A stretch of 64,000 nucleotides of DNA, from positions 62,001-126,000 of the forward strand of contig NZ_FCOA02000022.1 of NCBI RefSeq assembly GCF_001544875.2, given 5' to 3'. The translations under genes and the position numbers were made by a program. The notes beneath the pieces were generated by a model, which ran no database searches, had not been told where the DNA came from, and saw nothing but the letters and a program-made list of their open reading frames with translations. Shown piece after piece: positions 43,305 through 51,341 of this stretch. Source of the DNA: Caballeronia hypogeia. Its GTDB lineage: Bacteria > Pseudomonadota > Gammaproteobacteria > Burkholderiales > Burkholderiaceae. The stretch's first letter is position 1. Each line of letters opens with the position of its first letter.

Positions 43305-43832
43305 ATGAGCGCGCCCAAACCGGCGGCGGACGCCATGACGCCGTATCAACTTCCCTTCCCGAAAGAAGCGCAAAAAGAGATCGTCATCGGAAGCGCGATT
43401 CCCACTGACGAACGCGAGTGGGTTCCGCAAGCCGAGAACGTGTGGTTTCGCCCGCTGTGCCTGAACGTCTCGACCGGCTACTGGATGAATCTTCTGCGCG
43501 TGCGCAAGTCCGGTGTGCTGTCGCGTCACCGGCATCCGCAGGCCGTGCACGGCATGGTGCTGAAGGGCCGCTGGCGCTATCTGGAGCACGACTGGGAAGC
43601 GACCGAGGGCAGTTACGTGTTCGAGCCGCCCGGCGAAACGCACACCCTCTACGTGCCGGAAGACGTCGAAGAAATGATCACGTACTTCCAGGTGAACGGC
43701 GTGATGTTCTATTGCGACCCCTACGGCAACTACACCGGTTACGAAGACGTTTTCACCAAGGTGGATATGTGCCGCAAGCATTACGAGGCGGTCGGACTCG
43801 GCGCTGACTTCGTCGACCAGTTCATCCGCTAA
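43305..43832 (+). CDS. cupin, 2,4'-dihydroxyacetophenone dioxygenase family
   Basis: A 175-residue single-domain cupin of the family that includes 2,4'-dihydroxyacetophenone dioxygenase, a non-haem iron enzyme that cleaves a C-C bond. Metal ligands expected of the family appear at His75 and His77 (SRHRHPQAVHG) and His113 (PPGETHTLYV). The length matches. ACAAGGAGACGC precedes the ATG. It leads an operon with an organic-anion MFS transporter, an SDR and an IclR regulator, so a catabolic role is likely, but many members of this family have unknown substrates and the named reaction should not be assumed. Confidence 0.8.
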   Translation: MSAPKPAADAMTPYQLPFPKEAQKEIVIGSAIPTDEREWVPQAENVWFRPLCLNVSTGYWMNLLRVRKSGVLSRHRHPQAVHGMVLKGRWRYLEHDWEATEGSYVFEPPGETHTLYVPEDVEEMITYFQVNGVMFYCDPYGNYTGYEDVFTKVDMCRKHYEAVGLGADFVDQFIR

Positions 43833-43894
43833 ATCCGCTAAACACGCCCAACTCAACCTCTATCAGACTCAAAAGAGCATCCGGAGGAGACACC

Positions 43895-45196
43895 ATGCTG
43901 GAAAAATCACCGCGCCTGAAGCGCATTCAGGTCGTCGCGATCACGTTTCTGATGCTTGCGGGCATCGTGAACTACCTCGACCGCAGCACCTTGTCGATTG
44001 CGAATCATTCGGTCACGCAGGAACTCGGCCTCTCCGCCTCGCAGATGGGCCTGCTGCTCTCCGCGTTCTCGTTCGCGTACGCGTTTTCGCAGTTGCCCGT
44101 CGGCGCGATGCTGGATCGTTTCGGCGCGCGCGTGATGCTCGGTCTGGGCATGTTCGTGTGGTCGGTGGCGCAGTTGTTCGGCGGCCTCGTGACGAACCTG
44201 CACCAGTTTCTCGCGGCGCGCATTGCGCTCGGCATCGGCGAGGCGCCGCAGTTTCCGGCGGGCGCGAAGGTCGTCTCCGAATGGTTCGCGCAACGCGAAC
44301 GCGGCAAGCCGACGGGCATCTTCGTTACCTCGTCGACGATCGGGCCCGCGCTCGCGCCGCCCATTCTCACCGTGCTCCTGCTTTCTTTCGGCTGGCGCAA
44401 CATGTTCGTCATCATGGGCGCGCTCGGCATTGCGGTGTCGATCGGCTGGTACATCGTCTATCGCAATCGCCGCGACGTGAAGCTCGAATCCCACGAACTC
44501 GCGCATCTGACCGAAGGCGAACCGGCGCAGCGCGCCGAACGCAGCATGACGTTCGCGGAGTGGCGCGGCCTGTTCGGCAAGGCGACGACCTGGGGCATGA
44601 TTTTCGGCTTCATGGGCGTGATCTATATGGTCTGGCTCTATCTCACGTGGCTGCCCGCGTATCTCGAACACGAACGTCATCTGACCATCGCGAAGACCGG
44701 CTGGGTCGTCACGATTCCGTATCTCGCCGGCACGCTCGGCATGCTCTCGTCTGGCTTCATCGCCGATGGCCTGATGGCGCGCGGCATGGCCCCGATACGC
44801 AGCCGCAAGTGGCCGATCTGCTCGGGTCTCATCGGCGGCGCGCTGTTCACCGTGCCCGCCGCGTTCACGCCGAATCTCACGCTCGCCATCGTCTATCTCT
44901 CGGCGGCAATGTTCTTCGTCAACATGGCGAGTGGCGCGGCCTGGGCGCTCGTGTCCGTCGCGGCACCGCGCCACATGGTCGCGTCTCTCGGCAGCATTCA
45001 GAACTTCGGCGGCTATTTCGGCGGCTCCTTCGCGCCGTTCATCACGGGTCTGGTGGTCGACAAGACGCACTCGTTCGTCAACGCGTTTCTGATCAGCGCG
45101 GGCGTCGCGTTTGCGGCCGCGCTCGTCTACATGTTCGTCGTGCGTTCGCCGATTCAGGATACCGAGCAGCAGGCCGAAGCCGTTCCCGTCGTCTGA
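43895..45196 (+). CDS. MFS transporter, anion:cation symporter (ACS) family
   Basis: A 433-residue twelve-span MFS protein. Features of the ACS group (glucarate, galactonate, hexuronate, phthalate porters): GIVNYLDRSTLSIANHSV, FSFAYAFSQLPVGAMLDRFG and GIGEAPQFPAGAKVVSEWF. GGAGGAGACACC precedes the ATG. Flanked by a cupin dioxygenase-like gene and an SDR on the same strand, so it probably imports the organic acid they act on. Substrate unknown. Confidence 0.9.
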   Translation: MLEKSPRLKRIQVVAITFLMLAGIVNYLDRSTLSIANHSVTQELGLSASQMGLLLSAFSFAYAFSQLPVGAMLDRFGARVMLGLGMFVWSVAQLFGGLVTNLHQFLAARIALGIGEAPQFPAGAKVVSEWFAQRERGKPTGIFVTSSTIGPALAPPILTVLLLSFGWRNMFVIMGALGIAVSIGWYIVYRNRRDVKLESHELAHLTEGEPAQRAERSMTFAEWRGLFGKATTWGMIFGFMGVIYMVWLYLTWLPAYLEHERHLTIAKTGWVVTIPYLAGTLGMLSSGFIADGLMARGMAPIRSRKWPICSGLIGGALFTVPAAFTPNLTLAIVYLSAAMFFVNMASGAAWALVSVAAPRHMVASLGSIQNFGGYFGGSFAPFITGLVVDKTHSFVNAFLISAGVAFAAALVYMFVVRSPIQDTEQQAEAVPVV

Positions 45197-45212
45197 TTTT
45201 CAAAACCACGTC

Positions 45213-45923
45213 ATGACTTTTCAAGCTGATCTCTTCAAGAGCAAGACCGTCGTCGTGACGGGCGGCACGCAGGGCATCGGCGCGGGCATCGCGCAGCAGT
45301 TCTCGGCGCTCGGCGCGCGCGTGATCGCGGCCGGCCTTTCCCGCACCGATATGCCCGGCATCGAAGTCGTCGAACTCGATGTCGCCGATAGCGCCAGCGT
45401 CGGCGCGCTCTACGAACGCCTCGACGCGCTCGACGTGCTCGTCAACTGCGCCGGCATGATCCGGCGCGGCGACGAGCACGACATCGAGACCTTCGAACGC
45501 GTGATCGCCGTGAATCTGAACGGCACGATGCGCATGTGCGCGGCGGCCCGCCCGCTGCTCGCGAAAGCCAAGGGCTCGATCGTCAACACAGCGTCGATGC
45601 TGACGTTTTTCGGCGGCGGCCTCGTGCCCGCGTACAGCGCGAGCAAGGGTGGCGTCGCGCAACTGACGAAGTCGCTGGCGATCGCCTACGCGACGGACGG
45701 CATTCGCGTGAACGCGGTCGCGCCTGGCTGGATCGCGACGCCGCTCACGCAGGCGCTGCAGGACGACGACGGCCGCTCGCAGGCCATCCTCGAACGCACG
45801 CCGATGAAGCGCTGGGGCCTGCCCGAGGACGTCGCGCGCGTCACGGCGTTTCTGGCGTCGCCGGCGGCGTCGTTCATGACCGGCGCGATCGTGCCGGTCG
45901 ATGGCGGCTATCTCGTGGCATGA
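45213..45923 (+). CDS. short-chain dehydrogenase/reductase
   Basis: A 236-residue classical SDR. Cofactor motif TGGTQGIG at residues 16-23, an acidic residue in LDVADSAS, NCAG near 78-81, and catalytic Ser128, Tyr141 and Lys145 (NTASMLTFFGGG, then YSASKGG). The closing GAIVPVDGGYLVA is typical of sugar or hydroxy acid SDRs. The ATG at 45213 starts 16 bases after the transporter stop. Likely oxidises the imported compound or its product; which is not evident. Confidence 0.93.
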   Translation: MTFQADLFKSKTVVVTGGTQGIGAGIAQQFSALGARVIAAGLSRTDMPGIEVVELDVADSASVGALYERLDALDVLVNCAGMIRRGDEHDIETFERVIAVNLNGTMRMCAAARPLLAKAKGSIVNTASMLTFFGGGLVPAYSASKGGVAQLTKSLAIAYATDGIRVNAVAPGWIATPLTQALQDDDGRSQAILERTPMKRWGLPEDVARVTAFLASPAASFMTGAIVPVDGGYLVA

Positions 45924-45933
45924 TGCGGGCACC

Positions 45934-46731
45934 ATGCCTTCAGACACTCACGCACTCGACGCCGCCAAGGCCACCGGCACCGCCGCCTTCTCGAAGTTCA
46001 TGGCGGTGCTGCAACTGATCGCCGACGCCGCCGAGCCGCCAACCATTGCGCGTCTTGCGGCGGCGAGCGGCTATCCGCGCCCGACGGTGTACCGGATCGT
46101 CGGCGCGCTGATCGCGGAGGGGCTGGTCGTCGAGAACGTGCGCGGCGGCTGCTACGCGCTCGGCCCGCGCCTGATGTCGCTCGCGAGCCGGAGCTGGGAA
46201 CGCTCGGACTTGCGCGTCGCCGCGACCGACGCCTTGCGGACCTTGCGCGACGCGACGCAGGAAACCGTGCATCTGGCGGTGAAGAGCGGCGCGGAGATGG
46301 TGTACATCGAGAAACTGGAAAGCCCGCATGCCGTGCGCATGGCCTCGCGCATCGGCACGCGCGTAACGCTGTATTCGAGCTCCGTCGGCAAGGCTTATCT
46401 GTCGACGCTGACATCCGCCGAACGCGATGCGCTGCTGCAAGACATCGCGTTCGAGCGCTTTACGCCAAACACCATCGTCGACCGAAGCGCGCTCGACGCC
46501 GAACTCGACGCCACCCGCGAACGCGGCTACTCGGAAGACCGCGAGGAAAACGAGGCGCAGATTTTCTGCTACGGCAGCGCAATCGTCGGCGCGAACGGCG
46601 CGACGCTCGGTTGCGTGAGCGTCAGCATTCCGCTGTTCAGAAAAAGCGCCACGCCGATGGAGACGTATATCGAACCGCTCAGGCAAGCGTGCCGAGCGAT
46701 CGCCGATTGCCTGTGTCCGGGCACGCGCTAG
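45934..46731 (+). CDS. IclR-family transcriptional regulator
   Basis: A 265-residue IclR regulator: winged helix-turn-helix at about 20-80 (FMAVLQLIADAAEPPTIARL, GYPRPTVYRIVGAL) and a GAF-like effector domain (ETVHLAVKSGAEMVYIEKLE, SVGKAYLSTL). Ten bases after the SDR stop on the same strand, making it the last gene of the cupin-MFS-SDR operon and probably its regulator through the repeats at 43258-43294. Converges with the next gene by a four-base overlap. Confidence 0.92.
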   Translation: MPSDTHALDAAKATGTAAFSKFMAVLQLIADAAEPPTIARLAAASGYPRPTVYRIVGALIAEGLVVENVRGGCYALGPRLMSLASRSWERSDLRVAATDALRTLRDATQETVHLAVKSGAEMVYIEKLESPHAVRMASRIGTRVTLYSSSVGKAYLSTLTSAERDALLQDIAFERFTPNTIVDRSALDAELDATRERGYSEDREENEAQIFCYGSAIVGANGATLGCVSVSIPLFRKSATPMETYIEPLRQACRAIADCLCPGTR

Positions 46732-48182
46732 CGGAACACGGTGCCGTGCGTGTCCTGTGAAGCCGCCGCGCGCTTCGCGATCAGCGCGGGCAGGCGCGGC
46801 AGCGTATGCGGCCAGTGCGTCGCCTCGTGTGCGAAGCGTGCCGCCAGATTGCGCAAGCTGAACTGATCCGCCGCCAGCCGCAAGACGACCTTGCGCGCGA
46901 TCTTCCACACATCGACGCCCGGCGCGAGTTCCTGCGCCATGCGCTCGATGCGCTCCGCGGACCTCGACAGCATCACCGCGCGCGACGCGATGCGCCCGTG
47001 CGCCTCACTGAACATATGCTCGGCGGGCGCGCGGCCGATCGCGCCGAATAGATGAGCAACGCCGACGTTGCGCCGCGCGTGCGGCGAGGCGAAGCGCTCC
47101 GCCTCGCGCCGGTATGTCGCCTCGACACGCACTTCATGGTGTGTCGCGTTCGTTTCCGGCCGACCATGTTCGAGATGCGCGCGGGCCGCCGCCTTGTGAT
47201 CGCCTTCCATCAGCGCATGCGACACGCCAACGAGAAACTCTCGCTCGTGCGCGGCGAAGATCATCATCGGGTTGTCGGCTTCGAGCACGATCTGGCCGCG
47301 CGTCTGCCCCTCGACGCTCACGCGCGCGCCCGCCGCGTCGAGCCCCGCGTGATACAGGCCGACGCCCAGCGCCATCTCGAAGAACGCCTCGATCAGGGTG
47401 GCGACGACGTCGGCCTGATCGAGTCCGCATGACGCGATCCCCGCGGCGTCCGAAAGGGCCACAGTTTCGATCTCGCGCGTGGTCAGCACGGCGTCGTTGC
47501 AATAGTCCCAGAGCACTTCGGGCACGGCGAGGCGCTTGTCCTCACGCAAGCGGAAGCGCAGATAGCTCTGATCGGCCGCGCGCTGGCGCAGGTCGATCAT
47601 CGCGTCGACGCTTTCGCGCGCGCGGCGCACCCATTCCACCGGGTGCATCTCGCGCGCCTTGGGCGAACGGCGTTCCGCGAAGCGCGCCGCCGCGAGCGCA
47701 AGCGCGAGATCGTCGTCGAGTTCGGCGCGCGCGTCGGCGCGCAGCAATGTGATGCGCACCGGAATATCGCCGATGCGCGCGCGGTGCGTCTGCTCGGCTA
47801 CGCCTGAGCGCAACGGCGTGTCGCTGAGTTCAGCAAGTTCGAACGCCAGCGTGGCGGGAAACGCGGCTTTGCAGGCGGCCCGAAAGCGTGGCGCATCGTA
47901 GGGCGTGAACAGGCCGTCGAGTTCGGCCAGCGCGACGCGCACCGCGGTTTCCGCGAGCGCGGGATGACTCGCGAGCGCATCCGACGCGTTTTCGAGCACG
48001 CGCGACAGTTGCGACAACGCCGGCACACCCGCGCCGAGCGGAGCGGCGCGCGCGCCATGCGACGCGAAAAAGCGCGCCACGCGCGTCATCGACGCGCCGT
48101 TGTCGCTGGCATGGGTCACATGGCTTTCACGGACGAATGCGCGGCCAAGCCGCCAAAGCGTCGCGAGTCGTCGGACGGGCAA
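46728..48182 (-). CDS. degenerate UbiB/ABC1-family protein (predicted pseudokinase)
   Basis: A 484-residue protein that follows the layout of the UbiB/ABC1 atypical kinases but without their active site. Recognisable are the region before the ATP lysine (RSGVAEQTHRARIGDIPVRI), the core helix (QRAADQSYLRFRLREDKRLA then VPEVLWDYCNDAVLTTREIE, matching the family's P.V.WD....VLT.E) and the tail segment HALMEGDHKAAARAHLEHGR. Missing are the KxGQ motif, the Val-Lys pair (here VRITLL), the HxDxHPGN loop (here YHAGLDAAGAR) and the DFG Asp. Start is TTG at 48182 behind GAGGCTGAA; an ATG 31 codons inside is an alternative. Family placement is from pattern matching by eye, so moderate confidence. Confidence 0.65.
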   Translation of the reverse strand: MPVRRLATLWRLGRAFVRESHVTHASDNGASMTRVARFFASHGARAAPLGAGVPALSQLSRVLENASDALASHPALAETAVRVALAELDGLFTPYDAPRFRAACKAAFPATLAFELAELSDTPLRSGVAEQTHRARIGDIPVRITLLRADARAELDDDLALALAAARFAERRSPKAREMHPVEWVRRARESVDAMIDLRQRAADQSYLRFRLREDKRLAVPEVLWDYCNDAVLTTREIETVALSDAAGIASCGLDQADVVATLIEAFFEMALGVGLYHAGLDAAGARVSVEGQTRGQIVLEADNPMMIFAAHEREFLVGVSHALMEGDHKAAARAHLEHGRPETNATHHEVRVEATYRREAERFASPHARRNVGVAHLFGAIGRAPAEHMFSEAHGRIASRAVMLSRSAERIERMAQELAPGVDVWKIARKVVLRLAADQFSLRNLAARFAHEATHWPHTLPRLPALIAKRAAASQDTHGTVFR

Positions 48183-48381
48183 TTCAGCCTCGTTGAAAGT
48201 GAGTTGAAACCGTTGTATGGCTACGTTGCCGTCTTGAGTGGCACCGGATTTGCTAAACGTCTAACACAATATGTAACACGGTTCTGCATGGCGTGCACGT
48301 GGACGCAACGGTCACGTCATCGCGATTCATCGGAAACATTTGCTTCGTCATCCTGTCAATATTCATATTTCACACACACCC

Positions 48382-49320
48382 ATGGCGTCATTCAAGGAAC
48401 AGGACTTCGCTTCGCTGCGTCATGCACTGGCCGATCAAGGCGGCGTGCGCAGTTTTGTCGTCGCGCGCGATGATGCCATCGCGTTCGAGCATCATCGGCA
48501 TGATGTCGCGCCAGAGAGCCTGCAGGACATCAACTCGGTCACGAAGACGGTCGTAGCGCTCGCGGTCGGTGCGGCGTTGCGAGAACGCCTGCTGCCGCCG
48601 CTCGATACGCCCGCGCATCATCTCGTGCCGCAGATGCAAGCTGCGGACCTCGACCCGCGCGTGCGGCACATAACGCTCAGGCATCTGCTCGACATGACCT
48701 CGGGTTTCGAGTGGGATCAGAGCGTCGTCGACGACTGCGTGCTCGGTCCATGCGAGCGCTTCGCCGGGCGAGACAGCCGGTTGCGCTTCATCGTATCGCG
48801 GCCCTTCGCACACCCGCCCGGCGCGCGTTTCCAGTACGACTCGCACGCGTTGCAGTTGCTTTCGGTCGCGCTGGAATCCGCGACCGGGCGCACGCTCGAA
48901 TGTTATGCGCGCGACACGCTGTTCGCGCCGCTCGACATTGCCGCGAGCGAATGGATCGGCGACGAGGCGGGACACACCTTCGGCGGTCGGGGTCTCATGC
49001 TGCGCGCTCGCGACATGATCAGGCTGGGCATTCTGATGATGGATCGCGGCGCATGGCGTGGTGCGCGCGTCATCGACGAATGGTTCATCGACGAAGCCAC
49101 GTCCGTGCAAAGCGAAGGCGGCCCGCCAATGGCCGACGCGAAGTACGGCTATCTCTGCTGGATCGACCCCCGCTATTTCTTCGCGGCCGGCTACGGCGAG
49201 CAGTTCATCTTCGTGGCGCCGCGAGAGCGGACCGTCGCCGCCATCACCTGCGAGAACGACGAATCCCACAAAGGCGTGCGCGCGCTGTTCGAGCAGTACG
49301 TGCTGGGCGCGTCGGGATGA
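48382..49320 (+). CDS. serine hydrolase, beta-lactamase class C-like
   Basis: A 312-residue beta-lactamase-related serine hydrolase. The nucleophile motif SxxK is SVTK at residues 52-55 (DINSVTKTVVALAVG), followed by family segments LRHLLDMTSGFEWD and a YxS element in FQYDSHALQLLSVALE; the end has YGYLCWIDPRYFFAAGYGEQ in place of a KTG box region. No signal peptide is visible, so it is probably cytoplasmic, unlike true AmpC. Such proteins include esterases and peptidases; there is no evidence for antibiotic resistance. Stands alone, divergent from the pseudokinase. Confidence 0.85.
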   Translation: MASFKEQDFASLRHALADQGGVRSFVVARDDAIAFEHHRHDVAPESLQDINSVTKTVVALAVGAALRERLLPPLDTPAHHLVPQMQAADLDPRVRHITLRHLLDMTSGFEWDQSVVDDCVLGPCERFAGRDSRLRFIVSRPFAHPPGARFQYDSHALQLLSVALESATGRTLECYARDTLFAPLDIAASEWIGDEAGHTFGGRGLMLRARDMIRLGILMMDRGAWRGARVIDEWFIDEATSVQSEGGPPMADAKYGYLCWIDPRYFFAAGYGEQFIFVAPRERTVAAITCENDESHKGVRALFEQYVLGASG

Positions 49321-49456
49321 TCGGGCAAGGCATTGTTTCGCGTGGCGAATCGATCTGTTTTCATTGCGCGCGGAGGGCTTAGGATGTGTCTTACGGAATT
49401 CTTAGGCGCTTTCGACTTAAATACCGTTCATCCAATCCGAACCGGGTCCGCGCGAA

Positions 49457-49816
49457 ATGAACGCTCCTCAAATCTCCGTCGATGCACAAGGCAATACCGT
49501 CGTTTCCCTTTCCACGCCGATCAGCGAGCACTGCAAGAGCCGCGCGCGCCTGCTGGCTTCCCTGGTCAACATGGTTGCCGCGCCGGGTGGCTTCGAGCAG
49601 TTTTCGCACTTCCCCGATCCGATGAAGCGCGACATCCTCGCTCTGATGCATTCGATCGTCGAAGAACAGCTTCCGGGCATAGAAGCGCTGGAGCAGCACA
49701 CCGCGCAGTCGTACTACGAACGGGGCGTGAATGCGGCGGCGGAGCATTATCGGAAAACTGACCAGCCGGCGAGCATCGAAATGCCTCAACCACTCGACTA
49801 CTCCCAGCAGCGCTGA
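49457..49816 (+). CDS. hypothetical protein, 119 aa
   Basis: Not recognised. Good codon usage, and followed 23 bases later by a perfect terminator, which supports a real monocistronic gene. The product is helical and neutral: NTVVSLSTPISEHCKSRARL at the start, then FEQFSHFPDPMKRDILALMH and HTAQSYYERGVNAAAEHYRK. No signal peptide or membrane span. Confidence 0.68.
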   Translation: MNAPQISVDAQGNTVVSLSTPISEHCKSRARLLASLVNMVAAPGGFEQFSHFPDPMKRDILALMHSIVEEQLPGIEALEQHTAQSYYERGVNAAAEHYRKTDQPASIEMPQPLDYSQQR

Positions 49817-49839
49817 TCCTCGCGCGAGACGCCAAACCG

Positions 49840-49871
49840 AACGCCCCTGCATGAGCATGCAGGGGCGTTTT
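49840..49871 (+). terminator. strong Rho-independent terminator
   Basis: Perfect 14-base stem AACGCCCCTGCATG / CATGCAGGGGCGTT with a two-base centre AG (effectively a slightly larger loop), ending in TTTT. Located 23 bases after the gene ending at 49816. Confidence 0.93.
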
Positions 49872-49890
49872 GCATTTCCATCGACGAGAA

Positions 49891-49967
49891 TTGACACGCG
49901 CGCGCAACGAATCGTATCTTTTTGTCGAAGAGCATCTCAGAAATACCTTAATAAGTTATCTTATTAA
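49891..49967 (+). promoter_or_regulatory. sigma-70 promoter with downstream palindrome
   Basis: TTGACA at 49891-49896 and TATCTT at 49915-49920 with an 18-base spacer give a good promoter for the gene at 50058. At 49948-49967 is a perfect 8-base inverted repeat TTAATAAG-TTAT-CTTATTAA, about 28 bases after the -10, a likely operator in the leader. The A+T content here is far above that of the flanks. Confidence 0.6.
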
Positions 49968-50057
49968 TCAGCAACGCTGCAGCGTACCCACATCAAGAAC
50001 GTTGCCGTTTCAAGCACATCTGCGCGAAGAATCATAAGAGACATTCTGAGAGACCTC

Positions 50058-50432
50058 ATGCAACACCATTACGAACGGCCGATGGCAAAGGCCATGTACA
50101 TCCTTGGGCAAATCGGCGCGATCATCTGTCACGAAAGCGGGCCGTGTCCGCAGACGGCAGTGCTGACGAAAATGGCCTCGCGGCCTGCCGAGGGCTTTTC
50201 GATCGCCGTCGCGAGCATGGACGAGCTGTGCTCGCCGCAGCTCGGAAACCGCCGCACGCTGCTGCGATGGAAGCATCGCGAGATCCGCCGGTTGCGCCGC
50301 ATGCTGCCCGATCCGCTGCCGACGGCCGCATCCGCGCAGTCGCAGATGCCCTTCTGGGACGGCTACTGCCGGTACTGGCAAGACATGCTGAAGGCGGACG
50401 CTCAAAACGACGCCGAACGTCCCGCCGCTTGA
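50058..50432 (+). CDS. hypothetical protein, 124 aa
   Basis: Not recognised. It has its own good promoter at 49891-49920 with a palindromic operator-like element in the leader, so it is probably regulated. The protein has Cys residues in ICHESGPCPQ, a basic helical middle (LLRWKHREIRRLRRMLPDP) and an aromatic C-terminal stretch (MPFWDGYCRYWQDM). No membrane span. Converges on the response regulator with three bases between stops. Confidence 0.62.
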   Translation: MQHHYERPMAKAMYILGQIGAIICHESGPCPQTAVLTKMASRPAEGFSIAVASMDELCSPQLGNRRTLLRWKHREIRRLRRMLPDPLPTAASAQSQMPFWDGYCRYWQDMLKADAQNDAERPAA

Positions 50433-50435
50433 GGC

Positions 50436-50900
50436 CTAGCTGCGCAAGCGAGCCGTCGCACTCTCGCCGTCCTGCTTCGAGAAATAATCCCTGATTACCG
50501 CGATCATGCCTTCGATTTCCGTCGGCTTGACGAAGTACCCGTTGAAGCCGGTGCGCTGCGCGCGCGTCATGTCTTCGGGATCGGTGCGGCTCGTGTGCGC
50601 GATCAGCAGCGTGGAAAGATCGATCGCGCGGATCGCCTCGGCCGCTTCCCAGCCGTCGCCGAGCGGCATCATCAGATCGAGCAGCACCACGCCCGGGCGC
50701 CACTTGCGCGCGAGCGTCACCGCGTCGAGTCCGGTGTGCACCGCGCGCACGGTGAACTCGGCGTCCTCGAGCGCAAGGCTGATGGCGCGCGTCGCCTCCA
50801 TATCATCATCGGCGATCAGCACGCGCGGCTCGTCATGGCGCGTCGCGGGTAGCGGAATCTGCCAGAGCGCTTGCGAAGAAACACGGTCGTGTCGTTGCAT
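50436..50900 (-). CDS. stand-alone response regulator receiver protein
   Basis: A 154-residue receiver without output domain. Acidic residues 31-33 (LIADDDMEATRA), phospho-acceptor Asp75 (VVLLDLMMPLGDGW), Thr/Ser in LLIAHTSRTD and Lys125 (GYFVKPTEIE) are all in place, so phosphorylation is expected. A non-conserved 20-residue N-terminal extension precedes the fold. GAGGCAAACAAG is the ribosome site. No kinase gene is adjacent; it may serve a hybrid kinase or phosphorelay elsewhere. Confidence 0.9.
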   Translation of the reverse strand: MQRHDRVSSQALWQIPLPATRHDEPRVLIADDDMEATRAISLALEDAEFTVRAVHTGLDAVTLARKWRPGVVLLDLMMPLGDGWEAAEAIRAIDLSTLLIAHTSRTDPEDMTRAQRTGFNGYFVKPTEIEGMIAVIRDYFSKQDGESATARLRS

Positions 50901-51101
50901 CTTGTTTGCCTCGGAATGGACGGAGATGACAGCAACGATCGTTCCGCCGGAAGGCCCGGTCGTTCGGCATCAAGCGCGGCGCGGGCCGCCGACGTTACAC
51001 TTCGGGAATACCCGTGGCCGTCGCGGCACGCAGCCGTACGAGCGCCGTGCAGCTTTTGCACCAGCCGTGTCGTGCGTGCACCCCAAACAAGAGGCTAGTC
51101 G

Positions 51102-51341
51102 ATGTTCGTCGTATATTGGCTTGGCGGCAACCCTTACGCCGAAGGCACCGCCTCCTGCAAACGCTTCGATGCGAACGCGCTCGCCGACGCGCTGCGCTTC
51201 GCGGAGGAGCTGCGTCGGCGTCAGGCCGATGGCGAGGACATCGGCTTCGTCACGCTATGCAGTGAAAACCCGCATTCGGTCGGCAAGCCAGGCGTGGCCG
51301 ATCCGCCAGCCGATTACGACTGGAAGAAACGCCGTCCTTAA
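51102..51341 (+). CDS. hypothetical protein, 79 aa
   Basis: Not recognised. Small soluble protein, MFVVYWLGGNPYAEGTASCK at the start, a helical acidic/basic middle (ANALADALRFAEELRRRQAD) and a polar Pro-rich tail. Codon usage fits a real gene and an AAGAGGCTAGTCG site precedes the ATG. Its 3' end overlaps the efflux outer membrane gene by four bases on the opposite strand. Confidence 0.62.
   Translation: MFVVYWLGGNPYAEGTASCKRFDANALADALRFAEELRRRQADGEDIGFVTLCSENPHSVGKPGVADPPADYDWKKRRP

Noticed and set aside
48382..49320. Antibiotic-resistance beta-lactamase
   Set aside because: SxxK is present but there is no signal peptide and no standard KTG box; such proteins are usually esterases or peptidases.
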